Shown here piece after piece: positions 44,700 through 53,445 of a stretch of DNA of 64,000 bases. The stretch comes from Kitasatospora acidiphila (GTDB lineage Bacteria; Actinomycetota; Actinomycetes; Streptomycetales; Streptomycetaceae): positions 6,574,501-6,638,500 of the forward strand of contig NZ_VIGB01000003.1 of NCBI RefSeq assembly GCF_006636205.1, written 5' to 3'. Under the pieces are notes generated by a model that saw only the letters and a program-made list of their open reading frames with translations, was not told where the DNA came from and did no database searches. The translations under genes and the position numbers were made by a program. Positions within the stretch are counted from its first letter, which is position 1. Each line of letters opens with the position of its first letter.

Positions 44700-45896
44700 G
44701 TGGTCATGACCGGAATTCGTCGCGCCGCTGCACCAGCCGCGCTCGCACTCGTCCTGGCCCTGCCTGTCGCCGCGGCGGGAACCGCCTCCGCGACCTCCAG
44801 CACCACCCCGTCGGTCGCCTCCCCGACGGCCGCCTCGCCGGGAGTCGGCGTCCAGTTGGCGCTGCCCCGCCCGACCGGCCCGCACGCGGTCGGACTCAGC
44901 CTCCTGCGCCTGGTGGACGCGGACCGACCGGACCCCTGGGTGCCCGCTGCCGGTCCACGCCAGCTCATGGTGTCGGTCTACTATCCCGCGCGGCCCGGCA
45001 CCGGCGAGCCGGCACAGTACATGACCCCTGAGGAAGCACGACTACTGCTGCAGCGGCAGGCGCCAGGAGCCGGCATCCCGCCCCAGGCGGTCAGCGACAC
45101 CCGCACCTGGGCACGGACCGACGCCCGCCCGGCGCCCGGCCACTTCCCGCTGGTGCTGCTCTCCCCCGGCTACACCATGCCGCGCTCCACCCTCACCAGC
45201 CTGGCCGAGGACCTGGCCAGTCGCGGCTACGTGGTCGCCCTGGTCAACCACACCTACCAGGACTCGGGAACCACCTTCCCCGACGGCCAGACCCTCACCT
45301 GCGGCACCTTCTGCGACCGCCTCCCCGAAGGGTGGCCGCAGGTGAACCAGATCCGGGCCACGGACATGTCGTTCGTCATCGATCAACTGACGGAGCATCA
45401 CTCGCCCTGGCGCTACGCCCACATGATCGACCCGCAGCGGATCGGCATGGCGGGCCACTCCGTCGGCGGCAGCGCCGCCGCCTCGGCGATGGCGGCCGAC
45501 CAGCGCGTGCGTGCCGGGGTCGACATGGATGGGACCTTCGACATCCTCATCCCCGCCACCGGCCTGGACCACCGCCCCTTCCTGCTGCTCGGCACCCAGT
45601 CCGGACACGCCCCCGGCATTGACCCCGCCTGGGATCGCTCCTGGGCGAACCTGGACGGCTGGAAGCGCTGGCTGACCGTCAGCGGCACCGACCACATCAG
45701 CTTCACCGACCTGACCGTCCTCGCCTCCGAGACGAACACCCCCATCCCGGGCGCGACCCTCCCCGGCCAGCGCGCGGCGGAGCTCACCCGGGCCTATGTC
45801 GCGGCCTTCTTCGACCTCCAGTTGAAGGGCATCCCCCAGCCCCTGCTCGACGGCCCGTCACCGGCGAACCCGGAGGTCACCTTCCAGCACCCCTGA
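44700..45896 (+). CDS. Secreted alpha/beta hydrolase, platelet-activating-factor acetylhydrolase type
   Basis: 398 residues. Signal peptide (APAALALVLALPVAAAGTASA) then a mature alpha/beta hydrolase: LMVSVYYPARPG, PLVLLSPGYTMPRSTLTSLA, nucleophile elbow GMAGHSVGGSAA, Asp in VDMDGTFD and His in GTDHISFTDL. It resembles bacterial PAF-AH/cutinase-like lipases, so it probably hydrolyses a short-chain or oxidised ester outside the cell. GTG 44700 has GGAG eight bases upstream; ATG 44706 is possible. Confidence 0.88.
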   Translation: MVMTGIRRAAAPAALALVLALPVAAAGTASATSSTTPSVASPTAASPGVGVQLALPRPTGPHAVGLSLLRLVDADRPDPWVPAAGPRQLMVSVYYPARPGTGEPAQYMTPEEARLLLQRQAPGAGIPPQAVSDTRTWARTDARPAPGHFPLVLLSPGYTMPRSTLTSLAEDLASRGYVVALVNHTYQDSGTTFPDGQTLTCGTFCDRLPEGWPQVNQIRATDMSFVIDQLTEHHSPWRYAHMIDPQRIGMAGHSVGGSAAASAMAADQRVRAGVDMDGTFDILIPATGLDHRPFLLLGTQSGHAPGIDPAWDRSWANLDGWKRWLTVSGTDHISFTDLTVLASETNTPIPGATLPGQRAAELTRAYVAAFFDLQLKGIPQPLLDGPSPANPEVTFQHP

Positions 45897-46060
45897 ACGC
45901 GGCCGAGCGTGACAGCGCGATCGCGGCGCTACTGGCTCCGGCTTGTCGGGGTGAGACAACCCAACAGCCCCAGCCTGCCCCGCCAACCCCAAGCCTCATG
46001 CCTCACCTGCGAAAACCCACCGCTCAAGTCCGGTACGGCAACGGGTTCCGAGAGGATCAG

Positions 46061-46714
46061 TCAGGCGGGGCGCCGACTGGCCAGCTCCTTCGCCTCCAGG
46101 GGGAGCGCGTCGGCGGGCCGCAGCCGCGGCAGCAGGTCCGGCTCCAGGGTCAGGGCGCGGAAGGTGAGTTCGACCGTTACGTCGTGGTCGGGCCGGTGGA
46201 CGACGGCGATGCGGTCGCCCGCCCGGATCTCGCCGGGGTGGAGTACACGCAGATACGGGCCGGGGCGGGCGGCGGCGGTGAACTGCTTGAGCCAGCCGTC
46301 GCGGTCCAGCCAGCCCTGGAACGTCGAACAGGGGATCCGCGGGCAGGACACCTCCAGGACCACGTCCGACCCGATCCGCCAACGTTCGCCGATCAGGCTG
46401 TTGTTGACGTCGATGCCCAGAGTGGTGAGGTTCTCCCCGAAAACGCCGTTGGGTAGTGGCCGCCCCAACTCGGCTTCCCAGTCGTCGAGATCCTCACGGG
46501 CGTAGGCGTAGACGGCCTGATCGGCGCCGCCGTGGTTCTTCACGTCGTACGCTCGATCGCCGGCGAGACCGACCTCGCCGGTGCCCTTGGGGCCCGGTGC
46601 GTGGACGGCGACCGGGCCGTGGACGGGCCGCTTGTCGATGCCCGTGGTGCTGGGGCCCCTCTTCCACGGATTGGACCGGGGCCTGCCGACGTTGAGGGAG
46701 AGCAGCATCATCAT
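46061..46714 (-). CDS. MOSC-domain protein, YiiM-like
   Basis: 217 residues. The MOSC core is clear: GEVGLAGDRAYDVKNHGGAD, VFGENLTTLGID, IGERWRIGSDVVLEVSCPRI with the conserved Cys, then STFQGWLDRDGWLKQFT. MOSC proteins bind molybdenum cofactor sulfur; YiiM members reduce N-hydroxylated compounds. The start is one of three consecutive ATGs. Stand-alone gene. Confidence 0.93.
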   Translation of the reverse strand: MMMLLSLNVGRPRSNPWKRGPSTTGIDKRPVHGPVAVHAPGPKGTGEVGLAGDRAYDVKNHGGADQAVYAYAREDLDDWEAELGRPLPNGVFGENLTTLGIDVNNSLIGERWRIGSDVVLEVSCPRIPCSTFQGWLDRDGWLKQFTAAARPGPYLRVLHPGEIRAGDRIAVVHRPDHDVTVELTFRALTLEPDLLPRLRPADALPLEAKELASRRPA

Positions 46715-46873
46715 GGGGTGTGACGGTAGGCGGCCGGCTCAGGTGCCGCGACTGATTTCGGGCGGCCCTCCGAGGGGCGAGTGGGGAGCAGTGGTGGGCG
46801 CCTGCACGATGGAAACGTGGAGTGCCCCACGACCTTGTCGTGTGGCCCGGGCTCCTCTGTGTAGCACCCAACA

Positions 46874-47482
46874 TCACGTCGCCGCCATCGTCGCCGCGAT
46901 GAGCTCGCGCGCCTGCTGGCCGTACACGGCCGAGGACTGGAGCAGGCCGAACGCCTTGCGGAACACCGCCAGCCTGGGCGGCTCCGTGATCGTCTCGGAT
47001 CCGCGGAAGCCCTCGACTTCGATGCGGCAGTCGTCGAAGAAGGAGAAGCCCTCGGCCGGATAGATCAGGAGCCGGGCGCGGGCCGGGATGATCCCCAGGG
47101 TGAGCCCCGGCAGGGTGGTGGCGTCGAGCAGCCGCTGCAGTTGGCCGCGCATGACGTCGGCGCCGCCGATGTTGGTCAGCAGAGCCTGTTCGCCCAGGAG
47201 TACGTGGTAGGTGCGTCCTTCCTGGCCGATGTACTGCGCCCGGGCGGTCCGGGCGGCGACGCCGGCCTCGATGTCGTCGGGGATCTCGTGGAAGTCGACC
47301 ACGAGTCGCAGCATGGCGGCGGCGTACTCCGGGGTCTGGAGGTTGCCCCAGACGACATCCGGGCTATAGCCGACGAAGTCGTGGGTGTTCTTGGCCAGGT
47401 CGAGGAAGCCCTGCTGCACGGGACCGGTTCCGGATTGGAGCAAGTTGTCCCAGATGGCGTTCGTGGTAGGGGAGTTTTGCAT
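46874..47482 (-). CDS. DUF5753-domain protein lacking the HTH
   Basis: 202 residues. It matches only the C-terminal half of XRE/DUF5753 regulators (SPDVVWGNLQTPEYAAAMLR, RAQYIGQEGRTYHVLLGEQA, VMRGQLQRLLDATTLPGLTL, IEVEGFRGSETITEPPRLA); the N-terminal DNA-binding helices are absent. GAAGG stands before the chosen ATG. It may be a partner or antagonist of the XRE proteins nearby, or a relic. No DUF397 follows it. Confidence 0.85.
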   Translation of the reverse strand: MQNSPTTNAIWDNLLQSGTGPVQQGFLDLAKNTHDFVGYSPDVVWGNLQTPEYAAAMLRLVVDFHEIPDDIEAGVAARTARAQYIGQEGRTYHVLLGEQALLTNIGGADVMRGQLQRLLDATTLPGLTLGIIPARARLLIYPAEGFSFFDDCRIEVEGFRGSETITEPPRLAVFRKAFGLLQSSAVYGQQARELIAATMAAT

Positions 47483-47722
47483 GTGGGTCATCCTTCTCTG
47501 TTGTCTGGTCCACCGCTGCCTCGCACACGGGTGGGACGTCGATAGGGTCGACTTTTCACCGCGCGAGTTCGGCGGCGCGACGGTGGGTTTGGCGCCCGGG
47601 CGGCGGTCGGGTTCGGTTTTTGTGGAGCCGGGTTCGGAGGTGGGGCGTTGGTTAGGGTCTCTGTCGTCCCGTGGCCTCGGCACTGCCTTGCAGATCCGTC
47701 GGTGGGACTCGGCGAGGGACTG

Positions 47723-48145
47723 TCAGGCCTCATGGAGTAGTGCGACGGTCCTCTGGATCTCCAGGATGGTGTTGGTGAAGTCGTCAGGGCCGCCGCCCCA
47801 GGGGTCGGCTATGCCCGGGGCGAGGGTGTGGACGGGTCGGTTGGGCCCGGCCAGGTACTGCACGGCTTGGGCGGTCTCCTCGTCCACGGCGATCAGGTCG
47901 TCGGCCCATGCGAGGAGTCCCTCGTCGAGGATTTGGCCCCGGTGGTGGGTGAGGTCGTAGCCGAGGGCGGCAGCTGCCTCGATCATCAGGGGGTGTGCGG
48001 GTTTGCCGACGTGCCAGTTGCGGAGTCCGGCGGAGCGGACGTCGAGGGTGCTGCCGGATTGCTCGGCGATGACGAGGGCAGCGATGGGGGATCGGCAGTG
48101 GTTGCCCTTGCAGATCACGAGAACTCTGCGGCGGCGGCTACTCAT
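47723..48145 (-). CDS. Low-molecular-weight phosphatase-family protein
   Basis: 140 residues. The P-loop CKGNHCRS (C-X5-R-S) near residue 12, the family's hydrophobic strand VLVICKGN and the acidic loop IADPWGGGPDDF with its general-acid Asp are all present. Members remove phosphate from Tyr or Arg, or reduce arsenate; the extra arsenate-reductase cysteines are absent, favouring a phosphatase. Its ATG overlaps the stop of the synthetase-like/ASCH gene by eight bases, so the two are made together. Confidence 0.9.
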   Translation of the reverse strand: MSSRRRRVLVICKGNHCRSPIAALVIAEQSGSTLDVRSAGLRNWHVGKPAHPLMIEAAAALGYDLTHHRGQILDEGLLAWADDLIAVDEETAQAVQYLAGPNRPVHTLAPGIADPWGGGPDDFTNTILEIQRTVALLHEA

Positions 48146-49601
48146 CGGAGTTCATCCTGGTGATCTCAAAGGTGATGACGCCGAGGGCTTCTTTGTGGGG
48201 TGGAAAGATCGCCTGGATGGTGCGCAGTTGCTCGGCTTCTGTGGCATGGGGATTGACGTCCTTGGGGTCCTCGGTGCCGAACATCTCCTTGAAGGTGGGG
48301 TAGCGGCCGACTCGGGTGACCCGGGTCAGGCATTCCTCGCCTCGGCAGGTGAAGTTGAGCAGGTCACCGATGCGGATCCGCTTCATGGAGTCGTAGGCGA
48401 CGCGCACCTCGACGGTCTTCTCGCCGGAGGCGATCAGGTCGAAGTACTGCTTGTAGATCTGGATGTTGCGGGGGCGGCCGTGCGTCTGGAGTTGGTGCTT
48501 GGCCGGTTGGCGGGTGGTCATAAGGGATTCCAATGCGGTGGTGGTGTAGGACCGGTAGAAGTGCCTGGGGCTGCTGAGCATCAGCTCGCCGAGCCCCGAG
48601 AGCGCTGCCAGGTAGTCCGCTTGCGTGCCGGGCCACGTCGCGGGGTCGAGGAGCCAGCCCGACTGACCGGGGTCCGCAGCGGGCCCGTGACTGGCGGCTT
48701 CGCGAAGCAGACTCTTGGAGAGCTTTCCGCCGTCGCTGCCGAGGACCTGCGGGGTGAAGAGCCGCAACGGCAGTGAGCCCGACGGGATGCCAATCGAAAC
48801 GTGTGCGCCGTCGACGAGTTGGCAGCCGAACGCCCAGTCGCCGCCTTTGACCATGACGTGCAGTGTGCCGTCATCGGGCGGGTACGAGCGCTCCTTGACC
48901 ACGTTGCGGTACAGCGTCGCCAGGTCCAGGTAGCCGCCGCCGAGCGGGGTGATGTCCGCCTCGTAGCGCCCGTGCTCATGGCACATCGCCTCGAACAGCG
49001 CGCCCGAGCCGTCGAGTTCCAGCAGCCGCGTACGGTCGGCATACTTCTCGGTCCACCCGCACACCGGGCAGGGCAGCCGGATGTGCGCGGTGCCGCTGGC
49101 CGGAGCGAGCCAGTAGCGGATCTCCTCCAGGTACTCCAGCGTGCGGAGGAACTCGGCGCGGAACTCCGGGGTCGCCTGCTGCTCGGTGTATGTGCTGATG
49201 CCGTACTCGACGCCGGTTCGTTGGGTCATCGTGTCGAACAGCGGCGAGTAGTGCTCGGTCACCAGGGCGCGGATGCCATCGTCGGCAAGCTGGTGATGGT
49301 ATGTCAGCTGGTACTTGCGGCCGTCGGATGTGATGGTTCGTGCCGGGGCGTTGTCGAGCGCAGTGAAGGCGACTGCGACATCGACGCCGAACTCGTCGCG
49401 GGCTCGCTCGGCGATTAGGAACGACAGACTCTGCACCAGATGTGTGCCGATGTGCGGACGCCCGTTGATCTGAGTGCCAACGGCGAACTCGATCCGCTCC
49501 ACCACCGTATCCAGGAGGCGAGGCCGCATGATGTCCAGGGCATCGTTAACGGCGTTGGCCAGCACGGTGTTCGGTGATCTGAGAAGGTCGGCAGTATTCA
49601 A
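48138..49601 (-). CDS. Class I aminoacyl-tRNA synthetase-like protein fused to a C-terminal ASCH domain
   Basis: 487 residues from a TTG start with GGAGG six bases upstream. The HIGH-type motif NGRPHIGTH (about residue 45) and KMSKS-type GGKLSKSLL (about residue 300) mark a class I synthetase catalytic fold, with a zinc-site-like CPVCGWTEKYADR between. No anticodon-binding domain follows; instead the last ~105 residues form an ASCH/PUA-like RNA-binding domain (IQIYKQYFDLIASGEKTVEV, KRIRIGDLLNFTCRG, VGRYPTFKEMF). The core most resembles class I lysyl-tRNA synthetase, with low certainty. Amino acid activation for a biosynthetic or modification reaction, or RNA sensing, are possible; translation duty is unlikely. 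Confidence 0.7.
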   Translation of the reverse strand: MNTADLLRSPNTVLANAVNDALDIMRPRLLDTVVERIEFAVGTQINGRPHIGTHLVQSLSFLIAERARDEFGVDVAVAFTALDNAPARTITSDGRKYQLTYHHQLADDGIRALVTEHYSPLFDTMTQRTGVEYGISTYTEQQATPEFRAEFLRTLEYLEEIRYWLAPASGTAHIRLPCPVCGWTEKYADRTRLLELDGSGALFEAMCHEHGRYEADITPLGGGYLDLATLYRNVVKERSYPPDDGTLHVMVKGGDWAFGCQLVDGAHVSIGIPSGSLPLRLFTPQVLGSDGGKLSKSLLREAASHGPAADPGQSGWLLDPATWPGTQADYLAALSGLGELMLSSPRHFYRSYTTTALESLMTTRQPAKHQLQTHGRPRNIQIYKQYFDLIASGEKTVEVRVAYDSMKRIRIGDLLNFTCRGEECLTRVTRVGRYPTFKEMFGTEDPKDVNPHATEAEQLRTIQAIFPPHKEALGVITFEITRMNSDE

Positions 49602-49662
49602 GTCGTGCCTCCGCTCTACTCGTGAGCTGACTGGCAGACGGCTCAGTGCTCGTGTCGGTGGC

Positions 49663-49679
49663 GCATGCACTTTGCATGC
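49663..49679. promoter_or_regulatory. Palindrome upstream of the synthetase-like gene
   Basis: GCATGCA-CTT-TGCATGC, a perfect 7-bp inverted repeat 62 bp before the TTG start. Possible operator for one of the XRE regulators. Confidence 0.4.
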
Positions 49680-49835
49680 ACGTGCTGCAAGGCGGTCAAT
49701 GGCGGCGTTCGGCCCTCCTTATCCGCCAGAGCCCCAGCATGACATCGGGGACACGCATTTGGACACGGCTGGCTCCCCTGTTCGACTCTGCGGGCGAGAA
49801 GCCACATTAGGGGTATCGTAGGCCACATTCCATTC

Positions 49836-50690
49836 CTATTCGCGTATCCGCATAAACTCGTCCGCTCGATCCAGAAGGAAGGCAGTAGCCTCCGCATCTC
49901 GCAATGCATGCTCCATGAACAATTCGAACAGTTCGATGTGATAACCGACGTCCTGCGGCGTGCGTAGAACAACCTCCCCGGAGAACAACTCAACGGTCAC
50001 CAGTCTGTCGTCATAGATAACGAAGATGTTCATGGGGGTGGCGGGGACCTGGACTGTCTGCGGGATGATCGCAATATCCACATTGGCCTTCTCGGATACC
50101 TGGGCCAAGTGGGTGGCCTGAGCGGCCATGACCTCTGCTGGTGCGCGGCGCCATCTGATGGCTTGCTCAGTCATGAGGAAGACGAATCTGCGGCGCAGGT
50201 CGTCCAAGATGGCTTGACGGTCCATGCGGGCCCGTACGACGCGGGCCACGTCTCGGGCCGGCTCGCTCCTCACCCCAGGTCGGAGCGTTGCAGCGGCGTA
50301 CTCCGACACGTGCAGCAGCCCGGTTGGGATGGCCGGGAGGAAGTGCCGCATCAAGGTCGATGACTCTTCAAGGGCCTTCAGCTCGGCTTGCTTCTGATGC
50401 AACCCGAGACGTGCGTAAGCGCGCCACGCCTTGTAGTCCATATTCGCAGCACGAGCGAGTTCAAGAAGCTCTCGCGCGACTTCCTCAGGAACGTCCAGTG
50501 CTGCGAGAATCCGTTCGACGTCGATGACACTCGGGAGTGTATTCCCCGTTTCTATCCGACTGATCTTCGCTTGGCTCATCTGGCAGCGAACGGCTAGGCG
50601 GCTACCAGATAGGCCAGACGCCAAGCGGAGGCTCCGAAGAGCCTCCGCTAGGTCTTTCCGCTGGCGTCCTTGGTGTTCAGGATCGAGCAC
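49836..50690 (-). CDS. XRE-family regulator with DUF5753 domain
   Basis: 284 residues from GTG 50690 (GTG 50735 also in frame). HTH about residues 15-70 (AEALRSLRLASGLSGSRLAV, MSQAKISRIETGNTLPS), then a DUF5753 domain (FLPAIPTGLLHVSEYAAATL, EKANVDIAIIPQTVQVPATP). The start overlaps the DUF6879 gene by 14 bases. It lies upstream of the synthetase-like operon and is a candidate regulator of it. GC content here is visibly lower than in neighbouring core genes. Confidence 0.9.
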   Translation of the reverse strand: MLDPEHQGRQRKDLAEALRSLRLASGLSGSRLAVRCQMSQAKISRIETGNTLPSVIDVERILAALDVPEEVARELLELARAANMDYKAWRAYARLGLHQKQAELKALEESSTLMRHFLPAIPTGLLHVSEYAAATLRPGVRSEPARDVARVVRARMDRQAILDDLRRRFVFLMTEQAIRWRRAPAEVMAAQATHLAQVSEKANVDIAIIPQTVQVPATPMNIFVIYDDRLVTVELFSGEVVLRTPQDVGYHIELFELFMEHALRDAEATAFLLDRADEFMRIRE

Positions 50691-51195
50691 TGTTCCACTC
50701 TGCGAAGGAGACGGATTCAGCCAGCGCGAGGTCACGCCAGCGAAGGTATTTCGGGATGTCCGGGTTCTCGATCAGCGTCCGATTGATCTGTGTTCCATCT
50801 GGCCGATAGTTCATGTGGACGACAACGGACTCATCGAACATCCAGAAGTCTTGCTCAGGCAGGTCGAGGCTCCGCCTCGTCAAGTCCACGATGCGGTAGT
50901 CCTCACCGGCTGCGACGTTGCCCGGGATGCACCACTCGAACAGGTACCGGCTGTAGTCGGTGAGCGGCAGCCGAACCAGCTTGGCGCGGGTCATCACCCG
51001 GCCCTTGGCCCGGTGATCCCGGATGCGATCGTGCCAATCGGCATTGAAGCCTTCGGGCAGCGGGTCGCCAGAGAGGAAGCTCGCGAGCGTCTCAGCCTCG
51101 AACGGCATCGTGTAAATCTGGTGAGCCTCCAGCCGAAAGGCGGAGTGCTTGAAGTCCCGTAGGTAGCTCTGCCACTCGTCACCGTCCAAGAGCAC
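50677..51195 (-). CDS. DUF6879-family protein (copy 1)
   Basis: 172 residues. Pattern of the family: YLRDFKHSAFRLEAHQIYTM, VRLPLTDYSRYLFEWCIPGN, AAGEDYRIVDLTRR, DFWMFDESVVVHMNYRPDGT and the terminal ESVSFAEWNS. Function unknown; these proteins usually flank XRE regulators in actinomycetes. It overlaps the small gene before it and the regulator after it, forming a three-gene cassette that is repeated in part at 52.6-53.3 kb. Confidence 0.85.
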   Translation of the reverse strand: MLLDGDEWQSYLRDFKHSAFRLEAHQIYTMPFEAETLASFLSGDPLPEGFNADWHDRIRDHRAKGRVMTRAKLVRLPLTDYSRYLFEWCIPGNVAAGEDYRIVDLTRRSLDLPEQDFWMFDESVVVHMNYRPDGTQINRTLIENPDIPKYLRWRDLALAESVSFAEWNSARS

Positions 51196-51403
51196 GGGCA
51201 GCCTCCCACAGCACGTTCTCGGGGATGGTCACGATCGCCTCGCCGCCGGGCGTGGTGTGGCCAGTCGTATAGCCCTGGACCGCCAGGGTCCCCGGCTTGT
51301 TCGTGGTGAAGATCGTCGGGCAATCGCCGTTGCCGCACTTGTCGTCACCGGACGTCCCACACGGCCCACCGGCGATCACGGTCAGCTTCAGTTCGTCCTC
51401 CAC
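51179..51403 (-). CDS. Small protein with CxxGxCP motif (copy 1)
   Basis: 74 residues from GTG 51403, with AGGAGG upstream. Features DKCGNGDCPTIFTTN, then GTLAVQG and a C-terminal IVTIPENVLWEAARAL. The same layout (GECPTLYLTDRGTLAVQG ... VEIPIELIRKAV) is seen in the gene at 53071, so they are paralogues. The paired cysteines might bind a metal. Unknown function. Confidence 0.75.
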   Translation of the reverse strand: MEDELKLTVIAGGPCGTSGDDKCGNGDCPTIFTTNKPGTLAVQGYTTGHTTPGGEAIVTIPENVLWEAARALGR

Positions 51404-51541
51404 TGGCTTCCCCTCCTGTAGTCGTGACAGCACGCTACGGACCGTCCATGCCCTGTTACAAGGGCGGCGTGCTCGTATTCGCGTTCTCGCATAATTCCGT
51501 GTCCGGTCAGGAGGAGGCCCCCGCTCGACAGTCGATGCTCT

Positions 51542-51756
51542 GTCGAGATCGCTGAGTTCGCCGAGTCCCTTGCGAGCGGCGCGCTGCTCGCCAAGGCACG
51601 CCTACGCGAGCTGGCGGTGACCGATGGCGGCATAGAGGTCTACTGGTACAACACGTTGCCCGTCGAGCGCATCATCAGGCTGGACACCACCCTCTATGTG
51701 GCAGCTTCTCGGCCGCGTGGAAGGGGCACGAGTTCGCTACGTACAAGCTGGTTTGA
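51542..51756 (+). pseudogene. Remnant of an unidentified gene
   Basis: An open stretch reads convincingly as protein (LASGALLAKARLRELA, GGIEVYWYNTLPVERIIRLD, TTLYVAA) and, after one missing base near 51703, ends WKGHEFATYKLV-stop. No start is visible upstream. It looks like the C-terminus of a longer protein, possibly a streptomycete regulator family, cut off when the region rearranged. Confidence 0.45.
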
Positions 51757-51800
51757 TGGGACGTTGATGGACGCGCACCGAGTCATTTGAGGAGGAGACA

Positions 51801-52361
51801 TTGGCGATCGAGGCCGAGTTGAAGGCGGTCGTGCGAGACCCTGAGGGCGTGATGGAGGCTCTGGAGAAGACCCATGGGTACGGCCGGCCTGAGGTCTACA
51901 AGGACACCTACTACGATGCCAGCGACAGTGCGCTCTCGACTGGCGATCGCGAACTGCGGATTCGCACCGTGCACTCGGCAGGCGACACCCGGACCGTGCT
52001 GACTTACAAGGGTGCACGGCTGGATGAGGCCTCTGGGTCGAAGCCGGAGCACGAGACCCGTGTCGAGGATGCCGCCGCGGCGCACGCGATCCTGCGAGGG
52101 CTCGGCTATCGTCCGGCGATCGAGTTCGAGAAGCGCTGCCGGAACTACACCTTCGACCATGCGGGCCGGCGGATGCTCGCCACGCTCGTGCGAGTGCCTG
52201 AGCTGGACGGCACGTTCATCGAGGTAGAGACAGCCGCCGAGACCGAGGTTGAGCTGCCGGAGGCGCTGGCCGCGGTTTGGACCGTGCTTGAGGGTCTAGG
52301 GATCGCTGAAGCGGACCTGACGACCGAGCTCTATACGGATGCGGTAGCCGCAGCGCGCTGA
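51801..52361 (+). CDS. CYTH-domain protein (class IV adenylate cyclase/CyaB-like)
   Basis: 186 residues from TTG 51801, with GGAGG five bases upstream. The CYTH signature ExExK is at the N-terminus (IEAELK), followed by TYYDASD, RELRIRT, VLTYKG, EKRCRNY and FIEVET. CYTH enzymes act on triphosphorylated substrates (ATP, thiamine triphosphate, polyphosphate). The closest type is CyaB-like. It stands between the two DUF6879 cassettes on the opposite strand. Confidence 0.9.
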   Translation: MAIEAELKAVVRDPEGVMEALEKTHGYGRPEVYKDTYYDASDSALSTGDRELRIRTVHSAGDTRTVLTYKGARLDEASGSKPEHETRVEDAAAAHAILRGLGYRPAIEFEKRCRNYTFDHAGRRMLATLVRVPELDGTFIEVETAAETEVELPEALAAVWTVLEGLGIAEADLTTELYTDAVAAAR

Positions 52362-52559
52362 GGCGGAGCAGCCTGGCGGATTCGTCTAGAGCTTTGAGTT
52401 GCTGCTGGTTGCGATGATGGCCCAGGCGCCTGATCAAGGGCCACGCTGTCGTCTCGGTGGCCTGTTCGCGTGCCGCGGCCATGTACTCGGCCTTGATCTC
52501 AACAGACACGCCTACGGCCGTCAGACGTTCCCGCTGCGCTGCCCCGAGCTGTGTTCTGT

Positions 52560-53087
52560 TCACTCGCCGTACTTGGCCCACCAGTCCGCGAACGGCTCGG
52601 CACGCGCCAGGGCGGTGTTCCGATAGGCCAGAAACTCCGCGAGCTGTCCAGGGCCAAGGAACTCGACGCCGAGGTACTTGCCGTTGCCGTCGTAGCTCAT
52701 TGCGGCCACGGTCTCGTCATCGAACAGCCAGAAGTCCGGTGCCTCGGGGATCGGGTTCTCGCGATCGGTGGTATCGAGAATGAAGAACTCTTCACCGGCC
52801 GCCATGTTCCGCTGGTACCCCCACGCGAGTTCGAACCGGAGGTAGTCGGTGAGCGGGCGCGACACGATGTGGACGCGGTACATGCGTTTGCCGGATTGTG
52901 TGGCGTTGCTGACGGTCCTGACCCATCCGGCGCTCTTGTACTCGTCCGGCTGCTCCTCGCCGGCGAGGAAAGCGTGGTACGCCTCGATGCCGCCGGACTG
53001 GCTGTAGTCGTCCAGGGTTTCCAGGCGGAACGCCTCCCGGTTGAACTCCGAGAACCAGTCCCCGAGGGTTCTAGATGAGGTTGTCAC
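52560..53087 (-). CDS. DUF6879-family protein (copy 2)
   Basis: 175 residues, paralogous to the protein at 50677: LGDWFSEFNREAFRLETLDD, RVHIVSRPLTDYLRFELAWG, NMAAGEEFFILDTTDREN, DFWLFDDETVAAMSYDGNG, AEPFADWW at the end. Start GTG overlaps the preceding small gene by 17 bases. Unlike copy 1, no XRE gene follows; the next gene on this strand has lost contact, with 200 bp of sequence having only a weak open frame. Confidence 0.85.
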   Translation of the reverse strand: MTTSSRTLGDWFSEFNREAFRLETLDDYSQSGGIEAYHAFLAGEEQPDEYKSAGWVRTVSNATQSGKRMYRVHIVSRPLTDYLRFELAWGYQRNMAAGEEFFILDTTDRENPIPEAPDFWLFDDETVAAMSYDGNGKYLGVEFLGPGQLAEFLAYRNTALARAEPFADWWAKYGE

Positions 53088-53262
53088 GAACAGCCTTTCG
53101 GATGAGCTCGATCGGGATCTCGACCAGCTTCTCGTGTGACGGGATCTGGAGGCCGTGCTCCGTCACCTGCTCGCCCTGCACCGCGAGCGTGCCCCGGTCG
53201 GTCAGGTACAGGGTCGGGCACTCGCCGTCATCGCAGGAACCTACAAGCCGTGTCAGTTGCAC
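53071..53262 (-). CDS. Small protein with CxxxxCP motif (copy 2)
   Basis: 63 residues. GSCDDGECPTLYLTD followed by GTLAVQG and VEIPIELIRKAVRDNL, the shorter paralogue of the protein at 51179. GGGAG stands six bases before the GTG. Coupled to DUF6879 copy 2. Confidence 0.75.
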   Translation of the reverse strand: MQLTRLVGSCDDGECPTLYLTDRGTLAVQGEQVTEHGLQIPSHEKLVEIPIELIRKAVRDNLI

Positions 53263-53445
53263 CGGTGCTCCCTCTGTCGGGTTGCGATGTCGGGTTCGAT
53301 CCTCTCGGGCTCACTCAGCGAGAGGCAAGGACCCTGAGTTTCCGTTACTGGAAACTGAGTTCTGTTCCGCGTTTGGACGATTCACAAGAAACTCTGGCCA
53401 AATGACCACGCAGGACCGACGGGATCGTCGAGGTCGGGTGGGACG

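Noticed and set aside
52216..52581. Minus-strand 121-codon frame between the CYTH gene and DUF6879 copy 2
   Set aside because: Half of it is antisense to the CYTH gene; the rest (RERLTAVGVSVEIKAEY) could be a relic but is too weak to call.
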